Positions 1-10,772 of a stretch of DNA of 64,000 nucleotides are shown piece after piece (within the stretch, counting starts at the first letter, position 1; each line of letters opens with the position of its first letter). Both the position numbers and the translations under genes were made by a program. Below the pieces are notes generated by a model. That model saw nothing but the letters and a program-made list of their open reading frames with translations, was not told where the DNA came from and did not search any database. This DNA comes from Triticum aestivum (Eukaryota; Streptophyta; Magnoliopsida; Poales; Poaceae), in the NCBI RefSeq assembly GCF_018294505.1, contig NC_057800.1:178870353-178934352 (forward strand), read 5' to 3'.

Positions 1-2390
1 AAGGTCACCCATAGAACCGGGCATCTCCTCTGCAGGACGACCCGTTAGCATACCTACAGACATTACTCTGTTAGTCGACTTCCTCGCCGAACTCTTTTCT
101 TTCAAAGATTCGCTTAAGCACTTACTAAATATGCCGCGTCGAAGCCGCTGATTCTCCTTAGTAGAGTCCGACAGCTGGCCACAAACATCTTTAAGTTCAA
201 CGTCCAGCTTGGTGTTGGCATCCTAAAGATCATTCTTCTCCCGCCTCACCCTTGTCAACATACTCTCACCGGCCTTTAGCCAGCGCAAGAGTTGTTGCCT
301 CTCCGGATCTAGTCTGGCGCCATCTGCAATATGATTTGTCAGATTTACACCCACGCCGCACTTCGCAAGATACTAATCTTTCGAAGTGTATCTTACCATA
401 GGGGTCTCTTTGGGCTCCCCTACCGCGGCTAGTGCAGCCTCCAATTGGGCTTTGCACTCTTCCAGCTCCTGGGACAGTACGGTATTCTTCTTTGTAAGAA
501 CCTGCATAACAAATGATCCTTAAATCAGTTACTCTAACTGTTTCAAGTCTTGGGGGCTACTGGTATATATATATATTTACCAAAATTTTCTTACCCGTAT
601 GTCTTTTACATATTGCTCCGTGGCTCTGGCTAAACCATTTTGAGCGGCACGGAGATACGCATCTCCCAAATTGAAGGCATCTAATGCCTCTTGGGAGAAA
701 CAAGCGTCGCGAAGAACTGTCTGGCGACGCCTGTGGTTCATGGCACTCTCCACCTCGGAATTGGTGGCAGACAACCTGTCCGCATCCTCTGTCGGAGGAG
801 CGTCCGGTGCGCGCCTTGTGTTCGCTTCCGCTTCCGGGCCAGGCGTTGGAGCCTGGCTGGTGGAGGCGCGATTGGCAACCTCTCCGGATGTAGTCCGGCA
901 AGGTATCTTCGTCCTGAAGACAGCACAAACGTTAATATGCCCTGAAGGAATAACACCAGGGAAAAAGAGGGTGTGCTATATCTTTGCACCGGTGTCTCAG
1001 TCCGGACTACATTCCTTTTTACCCCACGGGGCCCTGCGGCCCCTCGTTGGCTAGCCGCCACAGGTTTGGCCTCCCGCCTCAGAAACCTCCTGCAAAACAC
1101 GGTCATTGTCAGGAAAACTGAAATGCATGAGAATGGATTCCTTCTCAAGGGGATGAGACTCCGCTCTCTATTACCTAGGAGGCTGGGATTAACCCTGGGT
1201 AATCAGCCGTAATGGCCACCAAGGTATTGTCCTTGCTTAGCTGATGAAACACCCCGTCAATCAGCTCCACCGATATGTCTGGATCCTCTTCGGAGTCCGG
1301 ATGGAGGGACCGTTCTGGATCCTCGGGCTGTGGGGGACGGCTGTTTATATCCTTTACTTCCTGACGCAGATCCTGCGTTGAAATCGGAAGAGTACATATT
1401 TAATCATGGGAATATAAAACGGATGGGCAAGCACAATTGTCCACTTACCCAACTCGGAGGGTTGTACATAGAAAATCTGCCCTGTGGGTTGACGCGGAGG
1501 AATTCCTCCTCTTCTCCCTTGTACAAAGAGGATAAGATCTTTACTAGAGCGGCAGTTGAGGCTGGCCCCTTACGACCGTAATGGGTGGCGTCATCCTCCC
1601 CATTAAAATCCCACAAGGGGTGGCCTCTATATTGAAGCGGTTGCACCCCCCGCATAATGCATACGGCCATGACTTCAATCATGGTTAGTCCGGAATGAGC
1701 CAATAGTCTTATCCGACCCATTAGGTGAAGGACGTCCCTGTCGCCTTCTCTCTGAGAGCTCCACGGACGCCAGCTTAGGCGTTTCTTTAAGGGAGCACTG
1801 TTGAATTCGGGGAGACCGGCCCGGATAGGATCCGGCAGCGGGACATCATCTATATAAAACCATTCCGAAGGCCAGTCCTCGGACGCCTTTGGGGTTCCGG
1901 ATAGATATCCGGTCTCGGCAATACGCCACACTTCGGCTCCGCCCACTTGATATATAGACCCCTCTTGAGAGCGGGGCACCAGGCAGAATAACCTCTTCCA
2001 TAGCGTGAAATGGGCCTCAACACCCAAGAATAGCTCGCAAAGGGTGACGAAGCCCGCGATATGCAATATAGAGGCGGGCGTGAGATTGTGCAGCTGGATG
2101 CCGTAGAACTCCAGAAGCCCACGGAGAAATGGATGAATTGGAAATCCAAGTCCTCTTATTAGATAAGGGACGAGGCACATCCGCTCTCCTTTGGAGGGAT
2201 TGGGGGTGCTCTCCACTTGCTCTCCACCATTATAGGTGGTGAGTCCGGCTCGGACCGGGACCATATAGGCCTGAGGGAGAAATCCCTTGGCCTGAAGCGA
2301 CACTAGCTCGCTGTGCGGGATGGAGCACCTCTCCCAGTCTCCAGGTTTAGGACTGGAAGGGCGAGAGGAGGAGCTACGACGGTTGGCCAT
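1..2390 (-). pseudogene. Decayed multi-exon antisense gene of element A (putative gypsy-type transposon N-terminal domain, PF04195-like)
   Basis: Exon 1 runs from ATG at 2390 to 1449 (314 codons) and ends at a GTAAGT donor. It begins MANRRSSSSRPSSPKPGDWE and holds a globular stretch including PYLIRGLGFPIHPFLRGLLE, typical of the plant 'putative gypsy type transposon' domain. A 76-bp intron ends in a CAG acceptor, and exon 2 starts at 1372 (DLRQEVKDIN). Later pieces include a helical exon ending at a GTAAGA donor near 594 (ALDAFNLGDAYLRAAQNGLA), a Glu/Leu-rich exon from about 512 to 405, a coiled-coil exon from about 324 to 128 and a last acceptor near 35. The gene continues off the left edge. 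Exon 2 carries in-frame TAG and TGA stops near 1165 and 1150, and the coiled-coil exon has a TAG, so it is a relic. The order of an N-terminal domain, a linker and C-terminal coiled coils matches the antisense gene of element G, but the sequences are clearly different families. The function of such proteins is unknown. Confidence 0.72.
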
Positions 2391-2713
2391 GTTGGAATGG
2401 ACCTTTGCTGGAGGCGCTCTGATGATTACTCGTGGAGAGGAGAAGGTGTGGTTTGGATCTGAATCCCCATCCCATTAAATAGGCAGCTCGTTTATGCGGC
2501 TAGGGGTGTGAATGTAAAAACACCCCGACTTTTCGCATTCGTTTAACACATGGAAGACGGCCATTATTGGGCATGGAAGCCAAGGTGCACTACATTATGA
2601 AAATCGGACATTATTCAGCAGGTACACGGAATTTGGAGAAGAACCCGCCTTGCAATGCCGAAGACAATCTGCGCGCCGGACTCGTCGTCATTGAAGCCTG
2701 GTTCGGGGGCTAC

Positions 2714-3194
2714 TGAGGGAGTCCTGGATTAGGGGTGTCCAGGTAGCCGGACTATACCTTCAGCCGAACTCCAGGACTATGAAGATACAAGATTGAAAAC
2801 TTCGTCCCGTGTCCGGATGGGACTTTCCTTGGCGTGGAAGGCAAGCTTGGCGATGCGGATATTTAGATCTCCTACCATTGTAACCGACTTTGTGTAACCC
2901 TAACCCTCTCCGGTGTCTATATAAACCGGAGGGTTTTAGTCTGTAGAACAACTTCATCATACAACAACCATACCATAGGCTAGCTTTTAGGGTTTAGCCT
3001 CCTTGATCTCGTGGTAGATCTACTCTTGTACTACCCATATCATCAATATTAATCAAGCCGGACGTAGGGTTTTACCTCCCTCAAGAGGGCCCGAACCAGG
3101 GTAAAACATCGTGTTCCTTGCCTCCTGTTACCATCCGGCCTAGACGCACAGTTCAGGACCCCCTACCCGAGATCCGCCGGTTTTGACACCGACA
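2714..3194 (+). repeat. 3' LTR of element A (481 bp)
   Basis: The LTR starts TGAGGGAGTC straight after a G-rich polypurine-like tract (gttcgggggctac, 2701-2713) and ends ...CCGACA at 3194. It contains a TATA box and a downstream 'taggctagcttttagggttt' leader. This sequence is very common in Triticeae DNA. To the right the sequence changes abruptly to the protease of element B. Confidence 0.85.
2917..2927 (+). promoter_or_regulatory. TATA box in LTR A
   Basis: ctatataaacc lies in the middle of the LTR, in the position expected for the U3/R boundary, and supports a plus-strand sense for element A. Confidence 0.6.
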
Positions 3195-3619
3195 CCTTTC
3201 CTTAAAGGAAATTGGAATGTAATATTTCCTTCCTTCATATCAATAATCGCACCAATCGTTCTAAGGAAAGGTCTACCAAGAATAATAGGACATGAAGGAT
3301 TGCAATCTATATCAAGAACGATAAAATCTACGGGCACATAATTCCTATTTGCAACAATAAGAACATCATTAATTCTTCCCATAGGTTTATTAATAGTGGA
3401 ATCCACAAGGTGCAAGTTTAGGGAGCAATCATCAAAATCACGGAAACCTAACAAATCACACAAAGTCTTTGGAATCATGGAAACACCAGCACCCAAATCA
3501 CACAAAGCATAGAATTCATGATCTTTAATTTTAATTTTAATAGTTGGTTCCCACTCATCATAAAGTTTTCTAGGGATAGAAACTTCCAACTCAAGTTTTT
3601 CTTCATAAGATTGCATCAA
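3195..3619 (-). pseudogene. Retropepsin (aspartic protease) fragment of element B
   Basis: The minus-strand frame from 3619 has the Gypsy protease signature: an active-site motif read as CDLGAGVSMIPKTLC and a downstream flap/core motif PIILGRPFLRTIGAIIDMKEG. The canonical D-[ST]-G triad is D-L-G here; D-L-G-A is frequent in Athila-type elements. The frame runs on into LTR A for 18 residues before a stop, but that tail is an artefact of the insertion. The real boundary is 3194/3195. Upstream, the gag-to-protease linker (3819-3620) carries stops, so no intact gag-pro polyprotein can be made. Confidence 0.85.
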
Positions 3620-3819
3620 AGCATCAACTATATGTTTAGTAAAAGCTCAATGTTGGCTATAAGCATGAGGAGAATTTAGCACGGATTGCAACAAGGAAAT
3701 GCAATCTATAAAATAGCAATTATCATAATTAAATTCCTTGAAATCCAAAATAGTGGGTTCATCAATATTTAAAGTTTTGATCTCTTCAATCCCACTTTTA
3801 TCAATTTTAGCATCAAGAT

Positions 3820-5173
3820 CTAAAAACTCCTAATTTTTGGAATGCCTCCTCGGTAAAGGTGGATTATATTCAGTCCATCATTATCAATACTCATATTGCA
3901 AAACAAAGATTTAATAGGGGACACATCAATAACTTTGAGATCTTCATCTTTATTATCATGGTAACTATAAGAACACACTCTTATAAAGGAATCTTTCTTA
4001 GCACGTATCCTAGCGGTTCTTTCTTTGCACTCATCAATGGAAATTCTCATGGCTTTGAGAGACTCATTGATATCATGCTTAGGTGGAATAGATATAAGTT
4101 TCAAAGTATCAACATCAAGAGAAATTCTATCAACGTTCCTAGCCAACTCATCAATCTTAAGCATTTTTTTCAATCAATGCATTGAAATTCTTTTGCGAAG
4201 TAATAAATTCTTTAATATTAGATTCAAAATCAGAGGGCATCTTATTATAATTTCCATAAGAATTGTTGTTACCATAATTATTATAGGAATTACTAGGATA
4301 AGGCCTAGGATTAAAGTTTCCTCTATACGCTTTGTTACCAAAATTATTCCTACCAACAAAATTCACATCCAAATATTCATTATTATTCTCAATCAAAGTA
4401 GACAAAGGCATATCATTAGGATCAGAAGAAACACTTTTATTAGCAAATAATTTCATGATTTCATCCATCTTTCCACTCAAAACATTAATTTCTTCTATCG
4501 CATGCACTTTCTTATTAGTAGATCTTTCAGGGTGCCATTGAGAATAATTAACCATAATATTATCTAGGAGTTTAGTAGCTTCTCCTAAAGTGATTTCCAT
4601 AAAAGTGCCTCCCGTAGCCGAATCTAAATGGTTTCTAGAAGCAAAATTCAATCCGGCATAAAAAATTTGTATAATCATCCACAAATTCAAACCATGAGTA
4701 GGGCAATTACGTCTCATTAATTTCATCCTCTCCCAAGATTGTGCAACATGTTCATGATCAAGTTGCTTAAAATTCATAATATCGTTTCTAAGAGAGATGA
4801 TCTTAGCGGGAGGAAAATACTTAGAGATAAAAGCACCTTTGCACTTATTCCATGAATCAATACTATTTTTAGGCAAAGACGAAAACCAAGCTTTAGCACG
4901 ATCTCTAAGCGAAAAAGGAAATAACTTCAATTTAACAATATCATTGTCCACATCTTTCTTCTTTCGCATATCACACAAATCAACAAAGCTATTTAGATGG
5001 GTAGCGGCATCTTCGTTAGGAAGGCCAGAAAATGGATCTTTCATGACAAGATTCAGAAAGGTACTATTAATTTCACAAGATTCAGCATCGGTAAGAGGAG
5101 CAATCAGAGTGCTAATAAAATCATTATTGTTGGTATTGGAAAAGTCACACAATTTAGTATTATCTTGAGCCAT
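3820..5173 (-). pseudogene. gag: gag of element B (frameshifted)
   Basis: The best start is ATG at 5173 (MAQDNTKLCDF); an upstream in-frame ATG at 5212 only adds leader. Residues about 25-230 form a retrotransposon capsid domain, with the conserved run LFPFSLRDRAKAWFSSLP, followed by a Y/N/G-rich stretch (NNYGNNNSYGNYN). At about 4170-4157 an A-run (gaaaaaaatg) carries a one-base change that stops the frame at 4157. The rest of the protein continues in another frame from 4173 to 3820 (LKIDELARNVDRISLDVDTL). I see no CCHC zinc knuckle. Gag would build the virus-like particle; this copy cannot encode a full product. Confidence 0.85.
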
Positions 5174-5380
5174 CGTGACAAACAATCCAACACACAAGCG
5201 CACAAGAAGCAAGCGAAAAGAGGCGAACTAGAAAAGTGAAGGGGAACAAGAAAAAGCAGGCGAATAAAACGGCAAGGGTGAATTGGGGGAGAGGAAAACG
5301 AGAGGCAAATGGCAAATAATGTAATGCGAGGGATAAGAGTTTGTGATGGGTACTTGGTATGTCTTCACTTGTGGTATATC

Positions 5381-5398
5381 TCCCCGGCAACGGCGCCA
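5381..5398 (-). other. Primer-binding site of element B (tRNA-Asp type)
   Basis: On the minus strand it reads TGGCGCCGTTGCCGGGGA, the tRNA-Asp-complementary site used by Athila-type elements, 11 bases downstream of the LTR end. The identical 18-mer occurs in element D. Confidence 0.9.
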
Positions 5399-6580
5399 GA
5401 AATCCTTCTTGCTACCTCTTGAGCACTGCGTTGGTTTTCCCTTGAAGAGGAAAGGGTGATGCAGTAAATTAGCGTAAGTATTTCCCTCAGTTTTTGAGAA
5501 CCAAGGTATCAATCCAGTAGGATATTACACGCAAGTCCCTCGTACCCACACAAACAAATAAGAACCTCGCAACCAACACGATAAAGGGGTTGTCAATCCC
5601 TTCACGTTCACTTACGAGAGTGAGATCTGATAGAGATAATAATAAGATAAGTATTTTTGGTATTTTTATGATATAGATTGGAAAATAAATGGCGCAAGAA
5701 ATAGCTAGTTGATGGGAGATTAATATAATGGAGAATAGACCCGGGGGGCATAGGTTTCACTAGTGGCTTCTCTCAAGATAGCATAAGTATTACAGTGGGT
5801 GAACAAATTACTATCGAGCAATTGATAGAAAAGTGAATAATTATGAGAATATCTAGGCATGATCATGTATATAGGCATCACGTCCGCGACAAGTAGACCA
5901 AAACGATTATGTATCTACTAATATTACTCCACACATAGACCGCTATCCAGCATGCATCTAGAGTATTAAGTTCATAAGAACAGAGTAATGCATTAGGAAA
6001 GATGACATGATGTAGAGGGATAAACTCAGGGAATATGATATAAACCCCATCATTTTATCCCCGATGGCAACAATACAATACGTGCCTTGCTGCCCCTGCT
6101 GTCATTGGGAAAGGACACTGCAAGATTGAACCCAAAGCTACGCACTTCTCCCATTGCAAGAAAGATCAATCTAGTAGGCCAAACCAAACTGATAATTCAA
6201 AGAGACTTGCAAAGATAACCAATCATACGTAAAAGATTTTCAGAGAAGAATCAAATATTGTTCGTAGATAAACTTGATCATAAACCCACAATTCATCGGA
6301 TCTCGACAAAGACACCGCAAAAAGAGTTACATCAAATAGATCACCAAGAAGATCAAGGAGAACTTTGTATTGAGATCCAAAGAGAGAGAAGAAGCCATCT
6401 AGCTAATAACTATGGACCCAAAGGTCTGAGGTAAACTACTCACACATCATCGGAGAGGCTATGGTGTTGATGCAGAAGCCCTCCGTGATTGATGCCCCAA
6501 GATGGGATCTCTTGGATACAAAAGGTTGCGGTTGTGGAAATAGGGCTTCGTGGTGCTCCTAGATGTTTTCGGCGTATATG

Positions 6581-6590
6581 GATATATAAG
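6581..6590 (-). promoter_or_regulatory. TATA box in LTR B
   Basis: Minus strand cttatatatc, just downstream of the GC-rich U3 block, at the spot corresponding to the TATA motif of LTR D (11140-11148). Confidence 0.5.
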
Positions 6591-6849
6591 AGGAAGAAGT
6601 AGGTCGGTGGAGCCACGAGGGGCCCACGAGGGTGGAGGGCGCGCCCCCCTGCCTCGTGGCCTCCGCGTTGATTTCTTGACGTCTACTCCAAGTCCCCTGG
6701 ATCACGTTTGTTCCAAAAATAACTCTCCTGGAGGTTTTATTCCGTTTGGATTCCGTTTGATATTCCTTTTCTGCGAAACACTGAAATAGGTAAAAAAAAC
6801 AGCAATTTGCACTGGGCCTTGGGTTAGTAGGTTAGTCCTCAAAATAATA

Positions 6850-7106
6850 CTCCCTCCGGTCCTTTTTGCTCTGCATATTAGAATTGTCTGAAGTCAAACT
6901 TCATAAAGTTTGACCATATTTATATGAAAAAATATTAACATACACAATGCTAAATTTATAGAATATGAAAACTAAAGTCATGATGCATCTAATGTTGTTG
7001 ATTTCACATTCTAAATGTTGGTATTTTTTTCTATAAACTTGGTGAAAGTTTACAAGGTTTGACTTTGGACAAATCTTATATGCGAACTAAAATGGACCAA
7101 AGGGAG
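6850..7106. mobile_element. Stowaway-like (Tc1/mariner) MITE, 257 bp
   Basis: The termini are inverted repeats, ctccctccggtcctttttg at the left and its near-complement caaaatggaccaaagggag-like at the right. It is flanked by a TA duplication (6848-6849 and 7107-7108). It has an AT-rich interior, no ORF, and sits inside LTR B. Confidence 0.85.
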
Positions 7107-7196
7107 TATAAAAGTGTATAAATAAGCCTATTAACATCCAAAATAGATAATATAATAGCATGGAACAAAAATTATAGATATGTTGGAGACGTATCA

Positions 7197-9145
7197 GTTT
7201 CTTGACAAACCACAGTTCATATGGTGTCGTCTCAACGGATTTCGATGGTGCCCTATTTAACATGAATGAAACCGCCTCTAAAGCATAACCCCAAAACGAT
7301 GGCGGGGAATCAGTAAGAGACATCATAGATCACATCATATCTAATAAAGTGTGGTTGCGACGTTCGGACACACCATTACGCTATGGTGTTCTAGGTGGCA
7401 TGAGTTGCAAAACTATTCCCCATTGTTTCAAATGAAGACCAAACTCATAACTCAAATATTCACCTCCACGATCGGATCGTAGAAACTTAATTTTCTTGCT
7501 ACAATGATTTTCGACTTCACTCTAAAATTCTTTGAACTTTTCAAATGTTTCAGACTTATGTTTCATCAAGTAGATATACCCATATCTGCTCAAATCATCT
7601 GTGAAGGTCAGAAAATAACGATACACACCACGAGCGTCAACACTCATCGGACCGCATACATCAGTATGTATTATTTCCAATAAGTCTGTTGCTCATTCCA
7701 TTGTTCTGGAGAACGGAGTCTTAGTCATCTTGCCCATGAGGCATGGTTTGCAAGCATCAAGTGATTCCAAAAGCCCATCCGCATGGAGTTTCTTCATGCG
7801 CTTTACACCAATATGACCTAAAAGGCAGTGCCACAAATAAGTTGCACTATCATTATTAAACTTATATCATTTGGCTTCAATACTATCAATATGTGTGTCA
7901 CTACTATCGAGATTCAATAAAAATAGACCACTCATCAAGGGTGCATGACCATAAAAGATATTACTCATATAAATAGAACAACCATTATTCTCTGATTTAA
8001 ATAAATAACCATCTCGTATCAAACAAGATCCAGATATAATGTTCATGCTTAATGCTGACACCAAATAACAATTATTCAGGTCTAATACTAATCCCGAAGG
8101 TAGATGTAGAGGTAGCGTGCCGATGGTGATCACATCAACTTTGGAACCATTTCCCACGCGCATCGTCACCTCATCCTTAGCCAATCTTCGCTTAATCCAT
8201 AGTCCCTGTTTCGAGTTGCAAATATTAGCAACAGAACAAGTATCAAATACCCAGGCGCTACTTCGAGCATTAGTAAGGTACACATCAATAACATGTATAT
8301 CAAATATACCTTTCACTTTGCCATCCTTCTTATCCACCAAATACTTGGGGCAATTCCGCTTCCAGTGAACAGTCCCTTTGTAGTAGAAGCACACAGTCTC
8401 AGGCTTAGGTCCAGACTTGGGCTTCTTCACTTGAGCAGGAACTTGCTTGCCATTCTTCTTGAAGTTCCCCTTCTTTCATTTGCCCTATTTCTTGAAAATA
8501 GTGGTTTTGTTAACCATCAACACTTGATGCTCCTTCTTGATTTCTACCTCCACAGCCTTTAGCATTGCGAAGATCTCGGGAATTGTCTTATCCATCATGA
8601 AGACAATTATAGTTCATCACAAAGCTTTTGTAGCTTGGTGGCAGTGATTGAAGAACTCTGTCAATGACACTATCATCAGGAAGATTAACTCCCAGTTGAG
8701 TCAAGTGGTTGTGGTACCCAGACATTCTGAGTATATGTTCACTAATAGAACTATTCTCCTTCATCTTGCAGCTATAGAACTTATTGGAGACTTCATATCT
8801 CTCAATTCGGGCATTTTCTTGAAATATTAACTTCAACTCCTGGAACATCTCAAATGCTCTATGACGTTCAAAACGTCGTTGAAGTCCCGATTCTAAGCCG
8901 TAAAGCATGGCACACTGAACTATCAAGTAGTCATCAGCTTTGCTCTGCCAGACGTTCATAACATCTGGTGTTGCTCCTACAACGGGCTTTGCACCTAGCA
9001 TTGCTTCCAGGATGTAATTCTTCTGTGCAGCAATGAGGATAATCCTCTAGTTACGGACCCAGTCTGTGTACTTGCTACCATCATCTTTCAACTTTGCTTT
9101 CTCTAGGAACGCATTAAAATTCAATGGAACAACAGCACGGGCCAT
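7197..9145 (-). pseudogene. Copia gag-protease-integrase relic
   Basis: The coding start is the ATG at 9145 (MARAVVPLNFNAFLERAKLK). Gag of the UBN2 type covers about 9145-8588 (SISEHILRMSGYHNHLTQLG). A zinc knuckle follows near 8390; it is degraded, with Tyr at the second Cys (CFYYKGTVHWKRNC). The protease active site reads WVFDTCSVANIC near 8250 (D-T-C-S, common in this group). Integrase follows to 7197, with LRSDRGGEYLSYEF holding the second catalytic Asp, then RNGVSERRNHTLL with the catalytic Glu and FWGYALEAVSFMLNRAP. Several stops break the frame, for example near 9045, 8588 and 7380 (a TAG where Gln is expected). RT and RNase H are outside the window. It encodes no functional protein. 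Confidence 0.86.
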
Positions 9146-10345
9146 CTATCTACAACAACATAGATAAGCAAAATACTATCGGGTACTAAGTTCATGATAA
9201 ATTTAAGTTCAATTAATCATATTACTTAAGAACTCCCACTTAGATAGACATCCCTCTAATCATCTAAGTGATCACGTGATCCATATCAACTAAACCATAA
9301 CCGGTCATCACATGAAATGGAGTAGTTTTCAATGGTGAACACCATTATGTTGATCATATCTACTATATGATTCACGCTCGACCTTTCAGTCTCAGTGTTT
9401 CGAGGCCATATCTGCATATGCTAGGCTCGTCAAGTTTAACCCGAGTATTCTGCTTGTGCAAAACTGGCTTGCACCCACTGTATGTGAATGTAGAGCTTAT
9501 CACACCCGATCATCATGTGGTGTCTCGGCACGACGAACTGTAGCAACGGTGCATATTTAGGGAGAACACTTATACCTTGAAATTTCGTGAGAGATCATCT
9601 TATAATGCTACCGTTGTACTAAGAAAAATAAGATGCATAAAAGATAAACATCACATGCAATCAATATAAGTGATATGATATGGCCATCATCATCTTGTGC
9701 CTTTGATCTCCATATTCAAAGCACCGTCATGATCACCATCGTCACCGGCTTGACACCATGATCCCCATTGTAGCATCATTTTCGTATCGCCAACTATTGC
9801 TTCCTCGACTATCGCTACCACTTAGTGTTAAAGTAAAGCAATTAGATGGGGATTTCATTTCATACAATAAAGCGACAACCATTGGCTCCTGCCAGTTGCT
9901 GATAACTTTGTGACAAAACATGATCATCTCATACAACAATTTATATAACCACGTCTTGACCATATCACATCACAACATGCCCTGCAAAAACAAGTGAGAC
10001 GTCCTCTACTTTGTTGTTGCAAGTTTTACGTGGCTGCTATACGGGCTTAGCAAGAACTGTTCTTACCTACGCATCAAAATCCACAATGATGTTTTAACCT
10101 TCAACAAGGACCGGGCATAGTCACACTCGATTCAACTAAAGCTGGAGAAACAGACACCCACTAGCCACTTGTGTGCGAAGCACGGCGGTAGAACCAGTCT
10201 CATGAACGCGTTGATGTAATGTCGGTATGGGCTGCTTCATCCAACAATACCGCTGAATCAAAGTATGACATGCTGGTAAGCAGTATGACTATTATCACCC
10301 ACAACTCTTTGTGTTCTACTCATGCATATAACATCTACGCATAGA
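9146..10345 (-). other. Untranslated leader of Copia element C
   Basis: This 1.2-kb stretch lies between the primer site and the gag start and has no supported ORF. A long leader is normal for BARE/Angela elements. I see no other feature in it. Confidence 0.65.
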
Positions 10346-10361
10346 CCTGGCTCGGATGCCA
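10346..10361 (-). other. Primer-binding site of Copia C (initiator Met type)
   Basis: The minus strand reads TGGCATCCGAGCCAGG, a decayed version of the usual TGGTATCAGAGCCAGG, directly next to the LTR end. Confidence 0.8.
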
Positions 10362-10362
10362 C

Positions 10363-10772
10363 TATTGGGGAACGCAGTATTTCAAAATTTTCCTATGATC
10401 ATGCAAGATCTATCTAGGAGATGCATAGCAACGTGAGTGGAGAGTGTGTCTACGTACCCTCGTAGACCGAAAGCGGAAGTGTTAACTAACTTCGTTGTTG
10501 TAGTCAAACGTCTTCGCGATCCAACTGATCAAGTACCAAACACACGGCACCTCCGTGATCTACATACGTTCAGCTCGGCGACGTCGCTCGTACTCTTGAT
10601 CCAGTTGAGCCAGAGGGTGAGTTTTGTCAGCACGATGGCGTGTTGATGGTGATGATGAAGTTACCGACACAGGGCTTCGCCTAACCACTATGACAATATG
10701 ACCGAAGTGTAAAACTGTGGAGGGGGGCACCACACACAGCTAAAGATCAACTTGCGTGTCTATGGGGTGCCT
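10363..10772 (-). repeat. 5' LTR of Copia C, partial
   Basis: The plus strand begins TATTGGGGAACGCAG, where intact relatives have TGTTGGGGAACG, so the terminal dinucleotide is mutated. It continues with 'accctcgtagaccgaaagcgg' as in Angela/BARE LTR ends and is cut at 10772 by element D. The bases before D are tgcct, the candidate duplication. Confidence 0.82.

Larger units (their letters stand above)
1..3194 (+). mobile_element. Gypsy LTR retrotransposon A, 3' portion (probable Tat lineage)
   Basis: Only the 3' part of this element lies in the window: an internal region (1-2713) and a complete 3' LTR (2714-3194). The LTR reads forward, so the element's sense strand is plus. The one recognisable gene in the interior runs on the minus strand. 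An antisense gene between pol and the 3' LTR is a known feature of the Tat lineage (Grande, Ogre, RIRE2 types), and element G in this window shows the same layout with its gag-pol visible. The lineage call for A is by analogy, because its own gag-pol is outside the window. The element sits inside the protease region of element B; the first five bases after the LTR (3195-3199) are the candidate target-site duplication, whose partner is out of view. Confidence 0.7.
3195..7196 (-). mobile_element. Athila-lineage Gypsy retrotransposon B (Sabrina/WHAM-like), 5' half
   Basis: On the minus strand the order is 5' LTR (7196-5410), tRNA-Asp-type primer-binding site (5398-5381), gag (from 5173) and protease (down to 3195), where element A cuts it. 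RT, integrase and the 3' LTR would lie left of the window. The LTR's outer end on the minus strand is TGATACGTCTCCAACATATC, the hallmark of the Sabrina/WHAM group. The right edge abuts Copia integrase sequence at 7197. Gag-pro is frameshifted, so this copy is dead. Confidence 0.88.
5410..7196 (-). repeat. 5' LTR of element B
   Basis: The LTR runs from TGATACGTCTCC (minus strand, 7196) to ...CA (5410), 1,787 bp including a 257-bp MITE. It contains the G/C-rich 'cacgagggtgg ... gcgcgcccccct' block (about 6614-6660) also seen in element D's LTR, and a TATA box on the minus strand at 6581-6590. Its downstream part differs strongly from D's LTR, so B and D are different families of one group. Confidence 0.88.
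7197..10772 (-). mobile_element. Copia retrotransposon C (BARE/Angela/WIS-like), partial
   Basis: On the minus strand: a partial 5' LTR (10772-10363), initiator-Met-type primer site, a roughly 1.2-kb leader, then gag, protease and the start of integrase, cut at 7197 by element B. The LTR end 'ttggggaacgcagta' (plus strand) and the long untranslated leader are characteristic of the Angela/BARE group. Its LTR is cut at 10772 by element D. Confidence 0.88.

Noticed and set aside
671..1148. Overlapping ORFs of 69-136 codons on both strands at 671-1148
   Set aside because: Shadows of the decayed antisense exons of element A and their introns; no independent support.
3140..3194. C-terminal extension of the element B protease frame into LTR A
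   Set aside because: The frame simply reads across an insertion border; it is not a real fusion protein.
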